Positions 30,764 through 41,055 of a stretch of DNA of 64,000 nucleotides are shown one piece after another. Under the pieces are notes generated by a model. It was given only the letters and a program-made list of their open reading frames with translations. It ran no database searches and was not told where the DNA came from. The stretch comes from Linepithema humile (lineage: Eukaryota; Arthropoda; Insecta; Hymenoptera; Formicidae): assembly GCF_040581485.1 (NCBI RefSeq), contig NC_090129.1:12039501-12103500 (forward strand). Direction: 5' to 3'. Position numbers and translations under genes: made by a program. Position 1 is the first letter of the stretch, and each line of letters opens with the position of its first letter.

Positions 30764-33567
30764 TGCATTATTTCTGGCGACGAGAATATCAAGGTAGAGG
30801 AATACAACATTTTCATTTATTAATTTGGATTAAAGATGCCCCAATTATTGGTGAATCTAGTATGGAAAAAGTTTCCAAATTTATTTTACAACATGTTAGC
30901 TGTAAAATTCCAAATAAAAATATCTCACCACTATTGCACAGGCGTGTTAATACACATCAACGACACAAACATAACGACTATTGTCTTCGTTCTAAAAAAG
31001 TAGGACGTAAAGTTGTTCGAGTATGTCGTTTTGGATTTCCTCGTTCTGTTACTGAGTCTTTAAAAATAATTGAGGTCAAAACTGCAATAGCAGGTAGAAA
31101 ACAATTGAAACATAAAAGTAGGCTTTACAATATTCCTCGAACAGAAGAAGAAATCAATATAAATGATTATAATCCTGTCCTTTTAACTGCTTGGGAAGGA
31201 AATATGGATATACAATTTATTGGCGAAAAATCGACATTGCTTACCTGGTACATTACCAAATATATGAATAAAGCGGCAAAATGTGAGTTGTCTGATATTA
31301 TTCTTGATGCTAAAAATAATACAAATAAATCATTGGCCAGCCGTCTTTGGAATATTACTTTGCGATTTACGAGTAACAGAGAATGTGGAGCTCTTGAAGC
31401 TGCTGATACATTACTGGGTATCGCTTTATATGGAACCGATTCAGATACAACTATTAGATGGTTAGATGTTAATCGAATTAGATCACGAAAATTAAAAACT
31501 CGTAAAGAGATTGAGGCACTTGCTAGTCAATCGACAGATTTATTTCATGAATCGTTGATAGATGATCACTATCCACAGAGACCAGAAGAACTGGAATTTA
31601 TGTCTCTTTACGAGTTCGCAAAATGGTATGATATCAGAAAAGCCAAACCACGAAATAACAAAGGTGAATTTTATAAAATGGGCAATGGTTACTATCTTAT
31701 ACGACGACAGCGAGGATATCTTATCAATCATTATAAATATAACATTAAGATACAACCGGAAAATTATTTCTTTTCATTATTACTTATGTTTCAACCGTGG
31801 AACAAATTAGAAGATCTTAAAAATGAATGTGATACTTATGCAGAATCATTTCACAAAGTAAAACTACATTTAACGGAAGCATTAAAATATCACGAAAAGC
31901 TAGAAGAATTGCAAGAAGCATTTGAAGCTGCTAAACAGTTGGTTCAAGAATGTTTAGATAAAGCACAAAAACGTGAATCACAGGATAATCCTGATAATCC
32001 GATAGGTGTTGAAAATATAGAAGCGGGTGAAGCGATGCAAGACTTTAAAGATCTCGGTGATAAGAATAATATTCAAGAAATTGATGTCTCTGAAATGATA
32101 GGACAATTAAACATGGATCAGAAAAGAGTATTTGACAGAATCATTACCACTATACAGTCAGATAATAATTCAATATTGCGACTGTATGTTAGCGGAGAAG
32201 GTGGTACTGGAAAAAGCTTTTTAATCAAAACTGTTACATGTTGGATCAAACAAAATCTCGAAAAAGATACTGTTGTATCAGCACCTACTGGTATAGCAGC
32301 GTTTAATATAGACGGCTTGACAGTTCATAGATTGCTTCAATTACCTGTTGAACATGGTCATACTCCTAAATATAGAAAATTGTCTGACCATGTGTTACCA
32401 ATTCTGCGAACGGAGCTAAAGGATGTTATTCTTTTTATAATTGATGAAGTATCAATGATATCTAATTTGACTTTTATGTACATACATCTTCGATTGTGTG
32501 AAATATTTGACACAAGCGATTGCGACGATGGTTGGTTTGGAAAAAAGCATATTCTTTTGCTTGGAGATTTACTTCAATTACCTCCTGTACGTGAAGATTT
32601 TATCTTTGCAAACTTCTCAAAGGAAAAAATAGATAAATATTTCGGTTGCTTAGGAGTTGCAAATTTGTGGACAACATTATTTAATTATGATGAATTAACA
32701 ATTAATATGCGTCAGAAAGGAGATGGATCTTACCGTGAATTGTTATCGAGAGTTCGTATTGGTTTACTAACAAAATCCGATTCTGACATTCTACAAAAGA
32801 GAAAGATATCTTTTGAGGGAGATTCCTTCGAGTCTAGATTAAACGAATTGTGTAATTTTATTAATAATATGACATCAGATACTGTTTGTTTGCTGCCTAC
32901 TTGTCACATGTGTGATGTTTTAAACGCTGCAATGTTAAGTCGTATTCCTTCGAAAGAAATAGTATTAGTTGCTGAAGATACGGTCAAGTGTAGTCCATAT
33001 GTAAAAAAGAAAGTGTTAAAGGTATTGGAAAATAATGATGAGGACAACTCTAAAACAGCTGGGCTTTCGAAACGTATTACTATAAAAATTGGAGCAAAAG
33101 TTATGATAAGACGTAACATAGATGCTACTTTAGGTCTTGTAAATGGCACGATTGCTCAAGTGATTTCAATTGTACAAGATATATCTACCGATCGCGTAGA
33201 AAGCATTAAACTTCTTTTACCATCAGGTTCGGAATATTTAATTCAAAGAGTAAGTGTTAAATTTGAGGTAATGGATAGAGTGTATGTTATTAGAGAACAA
33301 TTTCCATTGTCTCTGAGTTATGGAATTACTATTCATAAAAGCCAAGGATTGAGTTTGCAGAATGCTATTATGGATATAGGTAATTCTGTATTTAGTCATG
33401 GTCAAATTTACGTTGCTTTGTCACGACTAACATCTTTAGATGGGTTACATTTGATTAATTTTGATCCTTCATCTATAACAGCTAGTGAAGAAGCTATTAT
33501 TGAATATAATCGATTAAAACGATTAAACAATGCAGAAACAAAAACTATTTCTCTTGTAAAAGAGTGA
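30763..33567 (+). CDS. Helitron Rep (HUH) and PIF1-type helicase, open block
   Basis: 934 codons are open. Rep part: YFWRREYQGRG then QHFHLLIW, the HUH site (His16 and His18), and the two-tyrosine motif LTWYITKYMNKA at about residues 160-171, spaced Y-x3-Y as in Helitron nucleases. Helicase part: Walker A GEGGTGKSFLI (about residue 480), APTGIAAFNIDGLTVHRLL, Walker B FIIDEVSMIS, LLGDLLQLPPV, LVNGTIAQV and the C-terminal SYGITIHKSQGLSL and IYVALSRLTSLDGL. All canonical motifs appear intact. Nuclease plus helicase drive rolling-circle transposition. The start ATG is probably internal to a longer original protein. Confidence 0.85.
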   Translation: MHYFWRREYQGRGIQHFHLLIWIKDAPIIGESSMEKVSKFILQHVSCKIPNKNISPLLHRRVNTHQRHKHNDYCLRSKKVGRKVVRVCRFGFPRSVTESLKIIEVKTAIAGRKQLKHKSRLYNIPRTEEEININDYNPVLLTAWEGNMDIQFIGEKSTLLTWYITKYMNKAAKCELSDIILDAKNNTNKSLASRLWNITLRFTSNRECGALEAADTLLGIALYGTDSDTTIRWLDVNRIRSRKLKTRKEIEALASQSTDLFHESLIDDHYPQRPEELEFMSLYEFAKWYDIRKAKPRNNKGEFYKMGNGYYLIRRQRGYLINHYKYNIKIQPENYFFSLLLMFQPWNKLEDLKNECDTYAESFHKVKLHLTEALKYHEKLEELQEAFEAAKQLVQECLDKAQKRESQDNPDNPIGVENIEAGEAMQDFKDLGDKNNIQEIDVSEMIGQLNMDQKRVFDRIITTIQSDNNSILRLYVSGEGGTGKSFLIKTVTCWIKQNLEKDTVVSAPTGIAAFNIDGLTVHRLLQLPVEHGHTPKYRKLSDHVLPILRTELKDVILFIIDEVSMISNLTFMYIHLRLCEIFDTSDCDDGWFGKKHILLLGDLLQLPPVREDFIFANFSKEKIDKYFGCLGVANLWTTLFNYDELTINMRQKGDGSYRELLSRVRIGLLTKSDSDILQKRKISFEGDSFESRLNELCNFINNMTSDTVCLLPTCHMCDVLNAAMLSRIPSKEIVLVAEDTVKCSPYVKKKVLKVLENNDEDNSKTAGLSKRITIKIGAKVMIRRNIDATLGLVNGTIAQVISIVQDISTDRVESIKLLLPSGSEYLIQRVSVKFEVMDRVYVIREQFPLSLSYGITIHKSQGLSLQNAIMDIGNSVFSHGQIYVALSRLTSLDGLHLINFDPSSITASEEAIIEYNRLKRLNNAETKTISLVKE

Positions 33568-34471
33568 TATCGTAGAATAAAAGATGTTTTATGGGCAGTG
33601 CCAAAAATAGTTAATTCTATTCAAGAGTCACATGAGAAGGTGCGAAAAAATATTACTTGGAACATGTATGGTTTCCAAAATGTAGATGAAGTTTCATGTT
33701 ATGCAAATGCAGTATTACAATGTTTGTTACATTTAAATTCTATTAGAAAACAAATAGCCGATTATGATAAACTAAATGATTTAAATGTATTAATGTGTCA
33801 TTATGAAAATAAAGTGCACAACTTGAATACATACGTTATACGGCAATCTTTAGGAGAGTATTTTTCCAAAAGTGTTAAACGAGATGCATGTGAATTCTTT
33901 ACAGCTCTATGTACAAAATACGATAGTATAAAAAGTTTAATAGAGCATCAAGTTACTACCATTAAACAATGCAAAAGTTGTAATTATACAAAAACTATTG
34001 TTAATAATAATATTTTTATTTCAATTCCAATAAATAAATGCAAGAAACAAACTTATGATCTTAATGAGTTATTAAACTTAACATTTTCCCATTGGTGTCA
34101 ATTGAACAACGAATCATGCAAAAATTGTACCAAAAATGAAATATTAAGTTAAAAGTGAATTTACATTAAGCAGAGATATCATTGTTATTCATTTAATACC
34201 AATTCAAGACGGTAAATCAGTAAAAACAGATAAGTTTACTTTGCGTGCTGTTCCAACAACTAAAGTAATAATTGTTGGGCAATTGTACAAAGTAATGAGT
34301 GCTATACTTCATCATGGACCATCTATCGAAAAAGGTCATTACACAAGTATATGTAGAGAAGAAATGTCTAACATTTGGATTGAAGCTGACGATGCGTTAA
34401 TTAAAAAAAGGCAATGGCCTAGAGGTGCTAAAGATGTTTTTGTTATTTTCTTACAGAAAATTGATCAGTAA
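33568..34471 (+). pseudogene. USP-type deubiquitinase domain attached to the Helitron
   Basis: After a TGA (33565-33567) the same frame goes on with GFQNVDEVSCYANAVLQCLLH, the Cys box of ubiquitin-specific proteases, then KRDACEFFTAL and two C-x2-C pairs (C-K-S-C and C-K-N-C) in the finger region. A frameshift near 34150 leads to a second frame with HHGPSIEKGHYTSICRE and IWIEADD, the His box. Catalytic Cys, His and Asp are thus all visible, but in broken frames. USPs remove ubiquitin. It is most likely a C-terminal fusion of the Helitron protein, separated now by the stop. Confidence 0.75.
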
Positions 34472-34481
34472 AAGTAATCTG

Positions 34482-34526
<45 letters not shown>

Positions 34527-34810
34527 CAATAATTTAGAAATGCAAATAGTTTTTTATACCCTTTTTATGATCATAAATAATTTTCTTTATAAAACATGTT
34601 GTGAAGTATAAAAAAATTATTAGATTTGTTAAGTTAAAAAGAGGACCGTCGTATTGAAAAAATATGACGGGGGTGGTGGTGGGACCTCATTGGTAAAGTT
34701 TATTATTACCATTATTTTTACTAAAAAAAAGAAATGATATCTCACAAAAATAAACCTTTTTTTTTTAAAAAAAGGTAAAAAAAAGGGCGCCAAGTACACG
34801 CCTTGTTGTA
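34472..34810. other. non-coding spacer with (TA)n microsatellite
   Basis: A (TA)n run of about 36 bp lies at 34485-34521. A G-rich patch with GACGGGGGTGGTGGTGGGACC lies at 34665-34685. I see no Helitron 3' hairpin with certainty. Confidence 0.5.
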
Positions 34811-37201
34811 TTAAAAAAAAAGTTTTTATCATAAAAAATCTTTCAAAAAAATTGTCTTCTTAAAAAAAGTTTTTTTCATAAAAAACCTTTCAAAAAATCT
34901 TTTTCTCATAAAAAAAGCCTTTCAAAAAAATTTTTCTCATTAAAAAAAACCTTTCCAAAAAATTGTCTTCAGAAAAAGTTTTCCTCATAAAAAAACCTTT
35001 CAAAAACAGTTTTCCTCATTAAAAAAACCTTTTAAAAAAATTGTCTTTTCAAAAAAAGTTTTTCTCATAAAAAAACCTTTCAAAAAATAGTTTTTTTAAA
35101 AAAAGTTCTCATAAAAAAACCTTTTCAAAAAAATATTTCCTCATAAAAATCCTTTCCAAAAAATTGTACTTTTAAAAAAAGTTCTATATACTAAACAAAT
35201 TAAAATTTGCTATATATTCTGTCTATAAAAGAGGTGATATCAGAAAATGACGCCAAGTTTAAATAAAACCTTTCAAAAAAAGTTGTATTTATATATATTT
35301 AACCAAGCATCGATAAGACTGTATTTAGTTATTTTTGCATCTTTATCTAGTTATTTAAAAATTATATTCATATCTACATTTAGTTTATTTTTTTTCAAGC
35401 AAAACATTTTTAAATAATTGCATCTATATCTAGTTACTTTTGCATGTATATTTAAAAATTATATATCTAGTTACTTTTGCATGTATATTTAAAAATTATA
35501 TATCTAGTTACTTTTACATGTATATTTAAAAATTATATTTCTATTTACATCTAGTCAATTTTTTTGAGGTATACATTTTAAAATAATTGCATCTGTATCT
35601 AGTTACTTTTGTTTCTATATTTAGTTATTTTAAAATATTTGTGTTTATATCTTACATAGTTAATTTTTATTAAATATACTTTATAAAATAATTGCATTTG
35701 TATCTAGTTATTTTTTTTATATCTGTATCTAGTTAAATAAAAAAATTTTTCAAACTTAATCAAAATAAAAAAATATTACAAAATTTCGCAAAAAACTTGG
35801 CGCTGCTGTACTGAACTACATGTTAAATACATCTTAAAATATTATAGAGAATGAAAATAAGCAATAATTTTACAATTTACATGATTAAGTGTTATAATGA
35901 CTCAAACTGACCAGAGCGGCAAACGGCGACACGATAGCCAATTAAACTCTTGTTCTTACGGTAAAATTGTAAGTTGATTGGCTATAGCATCGCCACTTGC
36001 CGCTTCGTCGCTCTAGTCTGTTTGAGCCGAAATTTGTTTGCATCGCTTGCTCTAACATGCTCCTACTCGCTCTAATACTCCAAACTAAACTATAGTATTA
36101 CGTCACATATACTACCACATATACTATAGATTAAAGTATGTTGGAATGATTAGGAGCATGTTAAAGTATTGCGATGCGAATCTTATGTAAGTTAATAGTT
36201 CAGTACAGCAGCGCCAAGTTTTTTGCGAAATTTTGTAATATTTTTTTATTTTGATTAAGTTTGAAAAATTTTTTTATTTAACTAGATACAGATATAAAAA
36301 AAATAACTAGATACAAATGCAATTATTTTATAAAGTATATTTAATAAAAATTAACTATGTAAGATATAAACACAAATATTTTAAAATAACTAAATATAGA
36401 AACAAAAGTAACTAGATACAGATGCAATTATTTTAAAATGTATACCTCAAAAAATTGACTAGATGTAAATAGAAATATAATTTTTAAATATACATGCAAA
36501 AGTAACTAGATATATAATTTTTAAATTACATGCAAAAGTAACTAGATATATAATTTTTAAATATACATGCAAAAGTAACTAGATATAGATGCAATTATTT
36601 AAAAATGTTTTGCTTGAAAAAAAATAAACTAAATGTAGATATGAATATAATTTTTAAATAACTAGATAAAGATGCAAAAATAACTAAATACAGTCTTATC
36701 GATGCTTGGTTAAATATATATAAATACAACTTTTTTTGAAAGGTTTTATTTAAACTTGGCGTCATTTTCTGATATCACCTCTTTTATAGACAGAATATAT
36801 AGCAAATTTTAATTTGTTTAGTATATAGAACTTTTTTTAAAAGTACAATTTTTTGGAAAGGATTTTTATGAGGAAATATTTTTTTGAAAAGGTTTTTTTA
36901 TGAGAACTTTTTTTAAAAAAACTATTTTTTGAAAGGTTTTTTTATGAGAAAAACTTTTTTTGAAAAGACAATTTTTTTAAAAGGTTTTTTTAATGAGGAA
37001 AACTGTTTTTGAAAGGTTTTTTTATGAGGAAAACTTTTTCTGAAGACAATTTTTTGGAAAGGTTTTTTTTAATGAGAAAAATTTTTTTGAAAGGCTTTTT
37101 TTATGAGAAAAAGATTTTTTGAAAGGTTTTTTATGAAAAAAACTTTTTTTAAGAAGACAATTTTTTTGAAAGATTTTTTATGATAAAAACTTTTTTTTTA
37201 A
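34811..37201. mobile_element. foldback element with ~1-kb inverted arms
   Basis: The left arm (34811-35828) and right arm (36198-37201) are reverse complements with a few indels. The outer halves are dense arrays of CTTTCAAAAAA and TTTTTCTCATAAAAA-type units, and the inner halves are AT-rich repeats with TATCTAGTTACTTTTGCATG. A spacer of ~370 bp holds two smaller inverted repeats (35914-36020 and 36058-36160). The outer ends are TTAAAAAAAAAG and its complement, so a TTAA duplication is possible but could be chance in such AT-rich DNA. No gene lies inside. Confidence 0.85.
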
Positions 37202-37499
37202 TTTATAAACATACATAACATTATAAGCGTACATAACATTAAAAATAAATGACTTTTTTTATATATTATGCATATACTTATTATATCCATATCAATTTCT
37301 ATGTTATTCTTATTTATTAATTCTTTACTTAAAAGAAATCAACAGATCCACATAGAAGTAAGTTTTGAAAACAAACACAAAAATTAAAATTAAAGATTTT
37401 ATGCTTGAAAAAAAAAATATTTTTATATATCTTTCCAATATAACAAAGTCTAATAAATGTACTCAAATTTTATAATACCATAATAAATGCAAAGCTTGT
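37202..37499. other. AT-rich spacer between foldback and MADF gene
   Basis: There is no gene. ATAAACATACATAAC and ATAAGCGTACATAAC near 37203-37240 resemble ATAAACGTACATAAG at 14938-14953, right after the transposase. This may be where the original Harbinger sequence resumes. Confidence 0.35.
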
Positions 37500-39067
37500 T
37501 TACATTTTTCTTGACATTACCATCGCAATGATATCTGATAATAGTTTATCCTGTTCTTTTTCATCTTTAATTTTTCTCATTACTGACGCCACGAATTCCA
37601 AACCCAAGTCAATTGAATCTTTTTCTTTCGAAGAAGGTAAAACTATAGGTTTATTTAGACAGTCAATTATTTTTTCAACAGTATTATCAGAAATATCTTT
37701 TTTAGTCGTGATTCTTCGACGTTTAGATGAATACTGGAGGTAGAAGTGGATACATACTAGAAGGAATACATACTGGAGGTAGAAGTGCATAAAGAGGATG
37801 GCGGTTGAGATGAAGATGGCGAACTTGTTAATGAATTGCATAAAGTTACTTCAGTAAATTTATTTGGTAATGTTGATGTAGTTATTGCATTGTTGCAAGA
37901 TATGCTTTCTAAATTAGAAATCTCGACACCCGAAAATTCATTTTCGGGAGAAATATTTGGAGAATATTCAGATTTGTTATATTCTTCTTGTTTAAAATTT
38001 TTATTTTGAGGATATTCATCTGTATTTATCAATATTGTAAAATCTTCAAAAGTTTCATCAATATCAATTTCTTTACTCGTTTCTTGAATATTATCCATAG
38101 ATGACAAATTTGAAGTAGCCTACAATGTGAATAATGAATAAGTTCAAGATCTTTATTATACCTTTAAATGTTATACTTTTATATATTTTAATATTTTTTT
38201 ATGTAATAATATTTTTTTATTAGTACATTACATTTTTTTTATTGTTGTTTCCATCAATTTTTGTGGATGTACTTTTCCGTGGAACAAAATGTTCTTCTAA
38301 AAATGTGAGCAACTCAAAATACCAAAGATTAGGAATATAAATCTAAAATGAAGAGAATGAAACTGAATTAAAATAACGGTTAAGATAGTACATTAATAGC
38401 AAATTTTATTATCTGCTATTACACTGAATTAGAGTGTACATCCAAAACTATTATACAAAATTATTATATATGAAATTATTTATATGAAATTATTATATAT
38501 AGAATTATTATATGAAATACTTAAAAGAAGCATATAAGCATTTTAAGTTATTAATTTTAATGATAAATATTATAATAATTAATGATAAATGATACTGTCA
38601 CACTAATTAGCTGAATATAAATTATTTATTTTATTGTTAAAAAGTAGTTATATTATGCTATTGTATTTAAATACTTTATACTTTATACAGCCTTTAATAT
38701 GCATTAATTTCAGTGTAATACAAATAAGCAAATTCGCTATAAGTAAAATACTCACATCATCCGTTCCACTTCCACTTTTCATTGATTCTTTTCGTTTTTT
38801 ATTTTCAGTATTAAATTCATTTCTTAACGAATGTATTTTATTCATACAATTCTTGATTTGTGTATTTGGTCGTACTTTTTGTACTTCGTTAGTTATTCGT
38901 TGCAAAGCTTCATTTCGTAAATGTTTATTATGATAATTTGAATGCTTCACAGCATATAAAGTAGGTTCATTTTTATATGCATCTATTAATACACTAATTT
39001 CTTCTTTATTCCACAACATTTTTAGTCTTCCGTTTGACACATAACCTTTATTGCGCTTTACTGCCAA
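37500..39067 (-). CDS. Harbinger-associated MADF/Myb-like protein gene
   Basis: Minus-strand exons at 38756-39067, 38232-38342 and from 38119 leftward join in phase through GT-AG introns. Exon 1 (104 codons) starts MAVKRNKGYVSNGRLKMLWNKEEISVLIDAYKN and has a trihelix/MADF-type Trp-helix pattern. Exon 2 reads YIPNLWYFELLTFLEEHFVPRKS. Exon 3 is acidic and Ser-rich. Near 37740-37790 a short duplication containing ACTTCTACCTCCAGTAT disturbs the frame, after which a conserved-looking tail (LGLEFVASVMRKIKDEKEQDKLLSDIIAMV) ends at 37500. Harbinger elements usually encode such a DNA-binding partner that brings the transposase to the nucleus and to the TIR. It lies just inside the right TIR, pointing inward. 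It looks better kept than the transposase. Confidence 0.7.
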
Positions 39068-39147
39068 TTAATCACGTGATTGTTTCTAACGTTTTGATTG
39101 GTGCATGCAAAGAAACGAGCATGAAATAATGCACCATATCAAACATA

Positions 39148-39306
39148 GGTCGGTATTCATAGTCCGTTCTTATATTTAAGATTGTCTTAAGCACGGACTT
39201 ATATTCGCTCTCTTCGTCACACATAGATTGTGTCTGACGAAGAGAGCGAATATAAGTTCGTGCTTAAGACGATCTTGAATATAAGAACGGACTATGAATA
39301 CCGCCC
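39148..39306. mobile_element. 159-bp hairpin MITE
   Basis: This is an almost perfect inverted repeat over the full length, starting GGTCGGTATTCATAGTCCG and ending with its complement. Only a few mismatches and a ~12-nt loop are present. It is flanked by ATA on both sides (39145-39147 and 39307-39309). It has no coding capacity. Fragments with GGCCGGTATT at 15650-15682 may be related. Confidence 0.85.
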
Positions 39307-39400
39307 ATAGAAATCAAGCATGGTAGCATACTCTGCTTAATGCAAAGTGATGCCTAGCATGCATCAATGCAGGCATAGCAGCATGCAAGCCCATCATGCA

Positions 39401-39428
39401 GAAAATCGTGCATCGTGTGATTACGGCT
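39401..39428 (-). repeat. Harbinger right terminal inverted repeat
   Basis: These 28 bp are the perfect complement of 12931-12958, followed by the TAA duplication and then LTR sequence. Confidence 0.9.
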
Positions 39429-39431
39429 TAA

Positions 39432-40220
39432 GGCCGTTGCTCCGGCCAGTAGGGACCGATCCCGGTCTGCAGTGAGCACGCTGCAGATCTCCCGAGCCAC
39501 CGGGGAGCACTCCGACTCGGCTCTTCCTAGCAATCCGTTCCTTTTAGGACAGGGAGCACTCTGTCCACGCCGGGAGCACTCGGCATCCGTTTAACGTCCC
39601 TCTCAAGACAGGGAGCACTCTGTTTCCCTCGGGAGCACTCGACGTACATTCACCGTCCCTCTCAAGACAGGGAGCACTCTGTCTCCGTCGGGAGCATTCG
39701 ACGTCCCTTATACACCGCCCGTTCCTCCGTAGAATTAAGTATTCTTTAGTTCGCGCTTCCTAGCTTATATTCTCTAGTTCGTATTCTTTCGTTTATATTT
39801 TCTAGTTTATATTCTTTTGTTTGTATTTAATAGTTTATCTTTTCTAGCTTGTATCCTCTAATTTGTATTTTTTCGCTTGAAGTCTCTAGCTTGTATTCTT
39901 CCGCGGCGTATCGTAACCTATTAGTTACTCCCGCTTTTGTGCGCTCTTCTTGCGCTTCTCCGCTTTAGACCGCTCAGCTTGCGCTCTCACTTACGCACCG
40001 CTTATTCCGCGCACACGCTAATTTGATGGCTATCGCTTGCGCCACATAAATTGCTTTGTAAATGTATTACCAACTAATATATCTAAATATAGTTATTTTG
40101 TTACCCTAACTGGTCTACTTGATTGGAGTCTCTCTATCTGACCGCTTATCCCGGATCCTGGCACCGGCGAGCTATTCCGCGCTTAGTAATAAGATCGCGA
40201 GATAAATTTGAACCATTACT
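39432..40220 (+). repeat. Gypsy-1 3' LTR, right piece
   Basis: This is the continuation of 12806-12930. From 39549 it is homologous to the 5' LTR (7408-8020), with one extra copy of a ~63-bp unit with GGGAGCACTCTG. The end is CATTACT instead of GTTACA. The 117 bp at 39432-39548 are absent from the truncated 5' LTR. Confidence 0.85.
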
Positions 40221-40907
40221 AGCTCCCATTATTATGTCACATATCCTATAGATTTTAAGTATTGGCAATACTGCACGTTGCGCGTTCATACGAGTTGACG
40301 CTTACATTGAGGATAGAGATAGCTATATATAATAGGGCTTTCTCTCGCAAAGAATTTTGACATTATTTATCTGCAAACTTAATGTTAGTTACATAAATAT
40401 TAATATCAATTATTTTCACTTTATATAATTCTATAAAATAGTTTTATAATATTTCTTTCTTATAAATTTAATATTAAAATAATATGAAAAAAACATTATA
40501 ACAACACAAAATCTTTATCATTATAATGTTATTTTTAACATAAGATTTCATCAAATTAAAACTATTGTAACTATGTTGAACTTGCAGCAAATAGAAGTGT
40601 TAAAATAACATTAAAAACAAAGTTTTAAATAATGTTTTAAAAATATTTCTCTGATATTTAAGAAAACTATATTATAAAATAATATATTTAAAATATGTAT
40701 ACAACATTATATCTAAACATTATAAAAATTTACATAAAATTAATATTTCAAAACGTTGATTTAATGTTTCTTGCTTACTGGGATACCATCTCAGATATAT
40801 AATGTATAGTGCTATATTACAAATGTTTCTACATTCCAAATTCCTTAACAAAACGTATCCTATATTTCTAGCATAATTCTTTATCATAATCTTTTCTTAT
40901 TTTTACA
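40221..40907. other. AT-rich non-coding DNA
   Basis: There is no reading frame of interest and no recognised repeat. The flank directly after the LTR (AGCTCCCATTATTATG) should hold one copy of the Gypsy-1 target duplication, but the other side is lost. Confidence 0.5.
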
Positions 40908-41055
40908 TACAGGGTGGGCCATTTTAATCTATGCACCCAAATTTCTTCGTAAGTAAGCCAAATACAGAAAAATGGTTCAGACAAAAGTTGTTGAGGACAA
41001 TGGGGGTCACCTATTTGTGCTAGTGACTTTGACCTTGAAATCAATTTTTAAGGTC
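40908..41055 (+). mobile_element. fragment of a TA-flanked dispersed repeat (mariner-like end)
   Basis: It begins TACAGGGTGGGCCATTTT and continues with a block (GACTTTGACCTTGAAATC) that I recall from dispersed insect repeats. The right part is cut off by the start of non-LTR element A at about 41056, so only one end remains. Family assignment is tentative. Confidence 0.35.

Larger units (their letters stand above)
20302..34471 (+). mobile_element. Helitron-type coding locus (ends not determined)
   Basis: The order is two Ulp1-like domains, Lys-rich repeats, Cys-rich DUF6570-like region, Helitron-like N region, HUH Rep, PIF1 helicase, USP-type protease. It spans 14.2 kb, of which 5.85 kb is the inserted Gypsy-2. 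The reading frames change at about 28390, 29588, 30760 and 34150, and there is a TGA between helicase and USP. Terminal TC/CTRR motifs and the end hairpin were not identified, so the borders are those of the coding part only. Confidence 0.75.
12931..39428. mobile_element. 26.5-kb PIF/Harbinger-bounded composite element
   Basis: The termini are perfect 28-bp inverted repeats (12931-12958 and 39401-39428, starting AGCCGTAATCACACGATG) flanked by TAA on both sides (12928-12930, 39429-39431). The 3-bp T-A-A duplication is the hallmark of PIF/Harbinger. Outside the TAA copies the two halves of one Gypsy LTR join exactly, so the whole 26,498 bp sits at one insertion site. A Harbinger transposase lies near the left end and a MADF/Myb-like gene near the right end, both pointing inward. 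About 22 kb of other elements lie between them. Whether the cargo was there before transposition or was added later cannot be told from the sequence alone. Confidence 0.85.

Noticed and set aside
34811..34822. TTAA duplication proving a piggyBac-type foldback
   Set aside because: The ends are A/T homopolymers, so TTAA at both sides is likely by chance.
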